From Dryomyza anilis (Eukaryota > Arthropoda > Insecta > Diptera > Dryomyzidae), in the NCBI GenBank assembly GCA_951804985.1, contig OX638133.1:49020829-49084828 (forward strand): a stretch of DNA of 64,000 nt, written 5' to 3'. The notes beneath the pieces were generated by a model, which was not told the origin of the DNA, searched no databases, and was given only the letters and a program-made list of their open reading frames with translations. Within the stretch, counting starts at the first letter, position 1; each line of letters begins with the position of its first letter. Shown here one piece after another: positions 53,727 to 64,000 of this stretch. The translations under genes and the position numbers were made by a program.

Positions 53727-55635
53727 GCAATTTCACTACTATTCTGCCATTAGATTTGCAGCTAACAATATTCAAGAAAAATGATTCGCAATTTTCTTGT
53801 TCTTCAGTCCAACGGTTAGTAGAACAATTATATTCGTCCAGTTTCCACATACGTTCCAAATGTTTATCAACAGAATCTGTGCACGTTAGCATGCATATTG
53901 ATGGCGTTACATGTAAAAATGATTCTTTGTATCTACCAGATACGACCCAACCGAATAAGGTCTTTTGTAAAGTAGGCAAATTTTTCCCAATTTAACTGAC
54001 CAACAGACAGAATATCGATAAAACTTTCGGTACCTAATAGAAGATCGATACGTTTGGACTTGAAAAAACTTTCATCAGCAAGTTCGGTGTTAGACGGTAA
54101 ATTCCATGTACAAGTGTCTATTTCACATCCGGGTTGGTATGAAATTTGTGGTGTAATGCAAAACTTTAAAGAAAGTTCTAATTGTGTGAAACGTGACTTG
54201 ATGGTGGTCAAAGTATTTTATTTTATATTTGTATGTGCGTTACCAATACTAAGAATATCTATGGAATGTTTTTCCCTGGGTAGCCTGAGTCTTTGCGAGA
54301 ATTCTTCTGTATTAAAGTTGATCTGCGAGCAGGAATCCAAAAGTGCTCTACTTTGTTGATAACATTCAGATGCATCACGAACTAAAACTACAGCAGTAGC
54401 GAGAATAATTTGAACCATCGCCGATTTCTCGATATGAGTGTGGACGGTGGCTGTAGATTCCTCTGGAACTGTATGCGATGGTGGTTGTATTCGGTGTAAT
54501 AGGCTATGATGAGATCGAGAACAAACTCTACATTTGAACGCTGATGAGCAATGTGAAACTTGGTGATTTTTTGAAAAACAATGAATGCAGAGCCCTAGTT
54601 TTTTAACAGTCCGAAGACGTTCGGAAATTTCCATACCTTTAAATTGAGGACAATTATTCAGAAAATGATCAGGGTTGGAACATAACGCACATGATCGTTT
54701 AGTGAATGAAAAGGAAAAACCTTGTCGTTGAGACCTTTTTTTTTATAATTTGTGGATTTCATTTGAAAATTTAGAGGTTCTACATAATGAGTTTGAGGGA
54801 CATCGATGGATTCCAAATACTGACAGCGACGTTCCAAAATTTTAGTACAATCATAGTCTAATGCTGAGAATAATCTAATGAATCCTTCCATTTTTTTCGA
54901 GTGCCTTCATCAACCTTTTCCATTACAATGCATATTGACATTGAATTTCTAATATCCTTTACAGTACCCAACGATGACAATGAACTATAAAGTGCTGATG
55001 CATTATCGACAAGACTTGTCAGTTGAGTGGTAGTTTGGGAGTTCAAATAAGCTTGTAATATTTTCAAGAAAAATTAATGTGCTATTGTAGCGTTCCTTAA
55101 ATCTTGTAAGTGCCTTTGAATAATTTTCATTTGAAACCTAATATGCCTTCACAGTTTCTAATGCTGGGTCCTTTAAACAATTGAGTAAGTGATTGAATTT
55201 TTCAATATTTGGCAACCCAATTTCGCGATCAATAATTTGATTGAATGATGTGATGAAGTTTTTAAATTCCGAGTATTTCCTATTGAACGTAGGTAATTTT
55301 AATAAAGGCAACTTTGTGTTTGGTGCGGCGAAAGCGAATGTATTATCTGCATTCGTTATATTTGATATATCATCACCTAACTGTGTCTGAATATGAATCT
55401 TAATTGATACGTATAAATCTTCAAGCTCTGCACGTCCATCATCTTCGGGATGTAATCTTTCTATTTTTGTTTGATAACTCAAGATTTGTGAAAAATAGGA
55501 TTGAAGAATTCCTAATTTGCATTTTAATTCAGTTGTTGATAGAGCATTCCCTTTCCCCCGTCCACATGATTGAATAATATTTTTAATACGTGTGATGTTC
55601 TTTTTTGTGTTAGATCGCTGTTGTTTCAACACTTG
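53727..55635 (-). pseudogene. BEL/Pao gag-protease polyprotein, frameshifted
   Basis: From 55632: a gag segment with Lys/Asn-rich helices, PLLKLPTFNRKYSEFKNFI, then FNHLLNCLKDPALETV, the usual BEL capsid landmarks. Frame changes near 55140, 54890 and 54700 follow. The zinc knuckle CIHCFSKNHQVSHC and CRVCSRSHHSLLH lies at about 54500-54600. The aspartic protease region has RALLDSCSQINF near 54340 (usually ALLDSGSQ, so Cys replaces the flap-side Gly). A DLLLGTESFIDIL segment is followed by the RIWVVSGRYK region, which normally precedes RT. The protein would form the particle and cut itself; it cannot do so here. Confidence 0.85.
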
Positions 55636-55639
55636 CAGT

Positions 55640-55925
55640 TCATAATAATAATAATAATAGTTTGGCGCTACAGTCCTCTATAGAACTTCGCCGAGCTCTC
55701 TTACCATTTTGAGCTGTGCGTGTTATATTTGTACTCAAAGTGGTGGGACCTACAGTTTATTGCCGAATCCGAACGGCGGGTGAGAGCTTTTCATAGGCAA
55801 TGGTTTTACTCTCGTAGGTTTGCCATTTACTGCCGAGAAGTAGCGCGGTATAGAAAAATGTTTCTATGAAAAGATGTTGTTAGCCCCAGTCCAGGCTTGA
55901 ACTTGAGACTTGATCAGTGCATTTC
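55640..55925 (-). repeat. tRNA-derived SINE inserted in the BEL/Pao element
   Basis: Minus-strand copy. The plus strand starts with the (AAT)n tail AATAATAATAATAGTTTGGC, followed by GAGCTCTCTTACCATTTTGA, GCCGAATCCGAACGGCGGG, TACTGCCGAGAAGTAGCGCG and CCCAGTCCAGGCTTGAACTT (head). It separates the gag start from the BEL leader. Confidence 0.9.
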
Positions 55926-56312
55926 AAGAAAAAACGAAGAACGATGTTGAGTGAAATGTTTAATAGCAAAATTGTAGAGCAACCTGGTTTGTGAACATGA
56001 TAACGACTGAATGCGATCCACAACGATTTTAATAGATTTGTAATTTATTTAAAAATCGTAATTGCATTAGTTTCGCTCACTAGACGGTTGCGATGTCGTT
56101 TTTATAATTCTTGCACGATGTATTAAACTGCTTAAATACCTTCTTTCTGCGATTATACTCCCTTTTTCTCTGTCGATGATTTAATCCGTTTTCCGCAGTG
56201 ATATCGTTGTTGGACGAGTAGTACTTATTGTTCCTTTTATATTCAATACTAGAAATTTAATTATTCTGCCGAGACTTAATATTTTCATGTTATTTCAATT
56301 CACGATGATCGT

Positions 56313-56330
56313 GCCCCACGTTGGGTGCCA
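56313..56330 (-). promoter_or_regulatory. BEL/Pao primer-binding site
   Basis: On the minus strand TGGCACCCAACGTGGGGC starts three bases after the LTR-terminal CA. TGG at the start complements a tRNA CCA end. The tRNA was not assigned. Confidence 0.65.
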
Positions 56331-56333
56331 AAA

Positions 56334-56640
56334 TGTATGGTCACAAGAGTTTTTTGACCAGCGAAAATACGATTATAATTTGCAACAATTATATTGTTGC
56401 TGCTATAGCGGGACGCGACTCAAAAGTAAAACAGTACACCAACTTGTTGAGATTAAACAGAATAAGAGACGAAATATCTGATTGCTTCAGCTTATAAGTA
56501 CAGAAAAATTGGAGAGTTTTGCTATGATACAGCTATGTTTTGTACATAGGCGCATTATTATAAATAAGGCCCTAGTTTAGTACATAAAATTCATGACAAA
56601 TTAACAAACATTGATCAATAGTAACTACGTTGACCAAACA
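56334..56640 (-). repeat. BEL/Pao 5' LTR
   Basis: About 307 bp, beginning TGTTTGGTCAACG and ending GACCATACA on the minus strand. It contains TTATTTATAATAATG as a TATA-like word. No second copy is in the window, so the limits rest on the TG...CA ends and the adjoining primer-binding site. Confidence 0.6.
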
Positions 56641-56689
56641 CTACGTTTCTTGCCAAAGGTTTTACTACAAGGATATAACGAGATACAAT

Positions 56690-57410
56690 CCTTCTTGACA
56701 ATCCTTCTCTGTTTAATATTTGTTTACCAAATTTAGTTTTGCCTCAAGTAGTACACCTCGGTATTTTGCTCTTGAGGATAGTGGAAATTGGTTTCCGTTG
56801 AGCTTCGGGAGTGTTGGGTCGGTACTTTGGTATTCAATTCTGTTTTGACTTGATTAACCCACATACCACATCTTGTGGTGGCCCAAGTGTTAAGTTTTTC
56901 CAGCGCGCCTTACATAATATTACTTGTTACAGTCTGGTACAGACCCGAGACCAGTAACACCACATCATTATACGCAACTACTTTAACACACCATACGTTG
57001 AGACGCAGCAGCATACTATATATGACAATTTAGAATAATAATAGAATTGGATTATCTCATCATGGCGATTATCCAATAAAGATGGAGAGGAGCCATGGGA
57101 TCACTATCTCTATAGCATTACTTCCTGTAGTATTACTTGCTGTATGCCGTGGAGGTCCGGAGATTAATATGGGGAGAAACTTTTATTTCCCAGACAATTT
57201 TTTCATATGTGATTATTGCGTTAATTTTGTCTAGGCTTTCTAGCTGCGCATTCTGTGAATAGGGGGTTCGGGCTATTTAGCAGCCTGGAAAGTGTGTGTT
57301 CATAAGGAGTTCTAGAGATTCTGAGCCATCACATTTCTTTAGGAATGAGGGACAGTATCTTGCCCAATCTGGCAGATCCTTAATCTTTTTTTTAATTCTT
57401 ATCTTTTTTA
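56690..57410 (-). pseudogene. LINE RT fragment (R1/LOA/Jockey type), decayed
   Basis: On the minus strand, LLMNTHFPG near 57280-57300 marks the linker before RT. VVAYNDVVLLVSG near 56960 is the RT active-site strand, with Asn for the first Asp of YxDD. LEKLNTWATTR, WVNQVKTEL and KVPTQHS follow. Most of the RT between these pieces is deleted. Multiple stops. Confidence 0.7.
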
Positions 57411-57449
57411 CAAATTAACCAACACTCAGGGGATGCCCCCTACACATGC

Positions 57450-58230
57450 AATGCACAGTGTTAATCGTAAGAAAGATGATAGGTTAAAGGGAGGAAAGAT
57501 GGAGTAGTGTCAGTGGATGTTTGTTTTGAACTTGCCAATATCAAAAATGTCGGGAAAAACAGAAGAATGGAGATTGTTCCACAAACGTATCGTGCGACTG
57601 AAGAACGAATTCTCTCACTAATGCGTGGTTCTGTTCTGCCGGAGTAGAACGAGAGAACACACAACCTGTATTTCTCTCGAACAACGGAGTAGAACGAGAG
57701 AACACACGACCTGATGGAAACAGGCCATGTATTTTCCTCGAACATTTACCCTTGTAATACCTATAAAACAGGCTTAAACACCCAAAGGGGTATTCGGTGC
57801 TCAAGAGAAGCAATAGAGGATGAAATAATTGTATCACCTATTAAATATATCGCAAGTTGTTGTATTCGGTACAGGAACTCCAATGGTGATTTTGAAGTCC
57901 CTTCCCAAATGTTCGAATTGTATTCCATCTTAAGTCGTATATAGGTGGTGTTGACAGTGCGCAAGTCAACAGGAGTGAAGTATGTCTCACACTGTTTTTA
58001 AAAATCGAGGTACTTGGCCTCTTTTTTAGACGCATCAAATATATGATCGTTCCAACCGCAGTTGTCTTCACCCATATTTGAGGGAGGCGATGAATTCATT
58101 TTTTTATGAGATAGCATACAACCAGGGTCTTGCTCTATTTTCAGCTCTATTTTCAAGACCGCACTCGGAAATTGATTAAAGGTCACTATTAAGTGTGGAA
58201 TACATAGTGCGTATTTTACTCTCAATATCT
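57450..58230 (-). pseudogene. LINE RT C-terminal domain fragment (Jockey/CR1-like)
   Basis: On the minus strand and across frames: MLSHKKMNSSPP, WNDHIFDASKKEAKYLDF, YFTPVDLRTVNTTYIRLKME, then YNSNIWEGTSKSPLEFLYRI, IGDTIISSSIASLEH, CLSLFYRYYKGKCS and FPDTFDIGKF-like residues. This is the well-conserved C-terminal tail of a common insect LINE type. A partial 44-bp duplication (CGGAGTAGAACGAGAGAACA at about 57641 and 57685) lies inside. Confidence 0.75.
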
Positions 58231-58652
58231 TTTGATATATACTCTTTTGATCCTAATGGCACATTAACGAGATAGAAGTCACACGATGCAAATTTGCAAC
58301 GGCTTTCAACTAATATTTTCAAATTAAAATTGCATTGAGGGGCATACGTTCTCTGGCCCAAAAACACTGACATTTTGAAAATGCGGAAAATGGTTTCAAT
58401 TTTGCAATATATCAAATTATGCTATACAAATTAAACATATACCAAACTGATCTCCCGCGTGTACCGAGCACCCTTTTCTCAGCCAGTGTGACCCTAACGT
58501 GAAGATCTTAGAACAAAAAGGAAAAGAAGCAAAACAACATATAGTATTTGAATTCATTTGTTTTCAATTTTTCAACTTTAAATTACTATAACAAATAGAG
58601 GTATACACTTCTGGCCCTAAATGGTATACTTGATCCGAATCTATTAATTATT
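58231..58652. other. No gene recognised
   Basis: Mixed composition; an open minus-strand frame (58176-58415) without recognisable domain may be part of the neighbouring LINE. Confidence 0.4.
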
Positions 58653-61810
<3,158 letters not shown>

Positions 61811-62499
61811 TCCCAAGTCAAAAATTAAAAAATAGTACTGAAATGCTGTTGTGGATTTAATGGATGTCGCCTATTGGATTCACAGAAGAAAGCGATGCGT
61901 ATCCGCAAAGAGAAAATCGGTCAGAAGTTGCGGTAAGATGCAGTGTGGCCAATGATACAATAATTATTGTATTTATACAATAATTTTGGTGTTGGTACAA
62001 TATACAATCCTAACTTGGATTTATACACTCTTTTTCATATCGGCAAATTTTTTTTATAGTTAAGGTTTTTTTATTAAATGTGTCAAATTATTTATTTTAT
62101 CAATTCACTACATATATGTAATTTTATCGATGAATAATCGATGAAAGCGAAACCTAATCGAACAGAACTAACGACCAGATATTAAATAAATTTAACTAAA
62201 ACCAAAACGAGAAACCTACTCATAGTGCGCACAACACGAGGTATTATTTAGTCCAGTCAATACATAAAAATTTATAAAAATGTTGAAATTGAAGACGAAT
62301 CCAATGAAGTAATATTTATGGATTCATTTATATAAAAATATGTTTATGTCTTTTGTGTAATAAAGTTTTTTTTTTAAATAAAAAATAAATAATTGAAAAA
62401 TTATATTAATTCTTTGTCGAAGCAATTTATTGGTCTTCAAAATAATTACATATTTGTAATCGTAGGCAAATATACTGAGTATCTCGTAGATGTGTAATA
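61811..62499. other. AT-rich DNA without recognised gene
   Basis: No gene seen. The first ~130 bp may be the remaining tail of the gypsy-type remnant. Confidence 0.45.
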
Positions 62500-62690
62500 A
62501 TAATAATAGTTTGGCACTACAGTCCTATAAGAACTTAGGCCGAGCTCTCTCACCATTTTGAGCTGTGCGTGTTATATTTGTACTCAAAGTGGTGGGACCT
62601 ACAGTTTATTGCCGAATCCGAACGGCGGGTGAGAGCTTTTCATAGGCAATGTTTTACTCTCGTAGGTTTGCCATTTACTGCCGAGAGGTA
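62500..62690 (-). repeat. tRNA-derived SINE body, inverted arm
   Basis: Minus-strand SINE body without the tRNA-like head, starting with the AATAATAATAATAGTTTGGC tail. It faces the plus-strand copy 62691-62985 head to head, so 62500-62690 and about 62795-62985 can pair as a long palindrome. Confidence 0.88.
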
Positions 62691-62985
62691 GAGGTAGTGC
62701 GTTGGACTGCGAGCCGAAAGGTCCCCGGTTCAAGCCTTGACTGGGGCTAACAACATCTTTTCATAGAAACATTTTTCTATACCGCGCTACCTCTCGGCAG
62801 TAAATGGCAAACCTACGAGAGTAAAACATTGTCTATGAAAAGCTCTCACCAGCCGTTCGGATTCGGCAATAAACTGTAAACCCACCACTTTGAGTACAAA
62901 TATAACACGCACAGCTCAAAATGGTGAGAGAGCTCGGCCTAAGTTCTTATAGGACTGTTGTGCCAAACTATTATTATTATTATAT
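62691..62985 (+). repeat. tRNA-derived SINE
   Basis: The head retains GTGCGTTGGACTGCGAGCCG and CCCCGGTTCAAGCC (B box). The body has ATACCGCGCTACCTCTCGGC, CCGTTCGGATTCGGCAATAA, and the AACTATTATTATTATT tail. The A box is replaced by the palindrome junction. Confidence 0.9.
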
Positions 62986-62989
62986 ATAC

Positions 62990-63240
62990 TTACTTAAATG
63001 GCCCTTACCGTGGGTCGGTTTTGGACGCTGAGATGAAGCCGCGCCAGTCGGCTCTGCTTTGCGCGCGCTGACGCCAGTTACAAATACGAAGCGTTGCCAG
63101 GTTGTCCTCAACTTGGTCTTTCCAACGCAGATTTGGACACCCTCTTCTACGCTGTCCACCTACGAGTTTCGATTCAAGCACCTTCTTGGCGGGAGTGTTT
63201 TCATCCATTTGTTCGACATGACCGTAAGAAAAGAACGTCA
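62990..63240 (-). pseudogene. RTE-like LINE 3' end fragment, copy 1
   Basis: The minus strand encodes GHVEQMDENTPAKKVLESKL, then RRRGCPNLRWKDQVEDNLAT and WRQRAQSRADWRGFI. This is the same tail as in the LINE at 50650-53650 (HVERMDENTPDKKVLESKL). 5'-truncated at about 63222 next to a SINE copy. It abuts the (ATT)n SINE tail. Confidence 0.88.
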
Positions 63241-63257
63241 AATAATAGTCACGTATT

Positions 63258-63545
63258 TAGTGCGTTGGACTTCGAGCCGAAACGTCCCCGGTTCAAGCCT
63301 AGACTGGGGCTAACAAAATCTTTTTATAGAAACATTTTTCTATACCGCGCTACCTCTCGGCAGTAAATGGCAAACCTACGAGAGTAAAACATTGTCTATG
63401 AAAAGCTCTCACCAGCCGTTCGGATTCGGCAATAAACTGTAACCCCACCACTTTGAGTACAAATATAACACGCACAGCTCAAAATGGTGAGAGAGCTCGG
63501 CCTAAGTTCTTATAGGACTGTTGTGCCAAACTATTATTATTATTA
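63258..63545 (+). repeat. tRNA-derived SINE, second cassette copy
   Basis: Duplicate of 62695-62985, with the TTCGAGCCGAAACGTCCCCG variant head and a longer ATT tail. Confidence 0.9.
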
Positions 63546-63559
63546 TTATTATATATACT

Positions 63560-63826
63560 TACTTAAATGGCCCTTACCGTGGGTCGGTTTTGGACGCTGA
63601 GATGAAGCCGCGCCAGTCGGCTCTGCTTTGCGCGCGCTGACGCCAGTTACAAATACGAAGCGTTGCCAGGTTGTCCTCAACTTGGTCTTTCCAACGCAGA
63701 TTTGGACACCCTCTTCTACGCTGTCCACCTACAAGTTTCGATTCAAGCACCTTCTTGGCGGGAGTGTTTTCATCCATTTGTTCGACATGACCGTAAGAAA
63801 AGAACGTCAAATAATAGTCACGTATT
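63560..63826 (-). pseudogene. RTE-like LINE 3' end fragment, copy 2
   Basis: Duplicate of 62990-63240 at +569. After 63826 the sequence diverges (TTTTGTACGCTCCAAAG), marking the right flank of the duplication. 63827-64000 shows nothing further. Confidence 0.88.
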
Positions 63827-64000
63827 TTGTACGCTCCAAAGATTCATTAAATGAAACGAATTCTCAAACGCGAATAACTTGGATTTAGTCTTAATATAAT
63901 CCTTAACTTGTTGCGGGCAACTGTGCTATTTTGAATAATTAGTAAAGTCGCTATTATTAACTAAAATAGAATAATAAAAGTGCACATATTTTTTGTTCGT

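Larger units (their letters stand above)
53700..56640 (-). mobile_element. BEL/Pao LTR retrotransposon, 5' half
   Basis: On the minus strand: LTR 56640-56334 (TGTTTGG...CATACA), primer-binding site 56330-56313, leader, SINE insertion (55640-55925), gag from about 55632, zinc knuckle, protease, and the linker before RT. The element stops near 53700-53730, where the RTE-like LINE begins, so RT, integrase and the 3' LTR are missing here. Confidence 0.85.
62695..63826. repeat. Tandem duplication of a SINE plus LINE-tail cassette (563 and 569 bp)
   Basis: The unit 62695-63257 recurs at 63258-63826. TAGTGCGTTGGAC lies at 62695 and 63258. The LINE tail lies at 63005 and 63574, the extra 6 bp coming from a longer ATT run in copy 2. 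Few substitutions (GACTGCGAG versus GACTTCGAG; ACCTACGAG versus ACCTACAAG). Confidence 0.93.

Overview
This window looks like an AT-rich, repeat-laden stretch of an insect genome, most likely a higher fly (Diptera). The reasons are the spectrum of elements (BEL/Pao, Ty3/gypsy, RTE- and Jockey/LOA-like LINEs, mariner, Tc1, PIF/Harbinger, Polinton), short GT-AG introns of 50-82 bp, and one apparent host exon. That exon (11225-11411) encodes a coiled coil that I read as the tail of a class V myosin (Drosophila didum-like). If so, much of the window may be one of its introns or its flank. The species cannot be fixed from the sequence alone.

Layout. 1-19 kb is low-coding, AT-rich DNA. It holds a LINE fragment at the left edge, a THAP-like remnant, a LINE endonuclease scrap, a truncated Tc1-like copy, dispersed MITE-like and tRNA-derived SINE copies, and the host exon. 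18.6-19.35 kb is an internally deleted mariner. 19.7-22.2 kb is a decayed BEL/Pao pol. 22.4-27.4 kb is a Ty3/gypsy element whose 5' LTR is split by a complete 1239-bp Tc1-like element. 27.4-29.8 kb is a nest of non-autonomous DNA elements.

The centrepiece, 31755-45637, is a 13,883-bp Polinton/Maverick (adintovirus-like) element. It has about 1.1-kb inverted terminal repeats, AGTAGT...ACTACT ends and an exact 6-bp target duplication (GTCACA). It sits inside the open reading frame of a LOA/Jockey-type LINE (29.87-31.75 kb plus 45.64-46.33 kb). It carries protein-primed DNA polymerase B, retrovirus-like integrase with chromodomain, packaging ATPase, adenain-type protease, major capsid protein, a penton/minor capsid candidate, a pVI-like protein, a small core-like protein, and four proteins without assigned function. 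One of the four is a spliced C2H2 zinc-finger protein with an acidic tail, divergent from polB. Replication and regulatory genes lie on the left; the capsid, maturation and integration genes form a plus-strand block on the right, and the packaging ATPase and core-like genes run leftward from a short divergent region beside the integrase. polB is broken by a frameshift and a stop, one unknown gene is frameshifted, and the protease lacks its usual acidic residue, so this copy is probably dead.

46540-50514 is a PIF/Harbinger element with a frameshifted DDE transposase and a separate five-exon Myb/SANT-like accessory gene. 50.65-53.65 kb is an RTE-like LINE with a near-perfect 1072-bp tandem duplication. 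53.7-56.64 kb is a BEL/Pao gag-protease with 5' LTR and primer-binding site, interrupted by a SINE. 56.7-58.2 kb holds LINE fragments. 58.65-61.8 kb is a gypsy-type gag/integrase remnant duplicated in tandem with long (TA)n tracts. 62.5-63.8 kb is a SINE plus LINE-tail cassette, also duplicated in tandem, with a head-to-head SINE palindrome. All frames, domains and boundaries were read by eye; no database search was possible.
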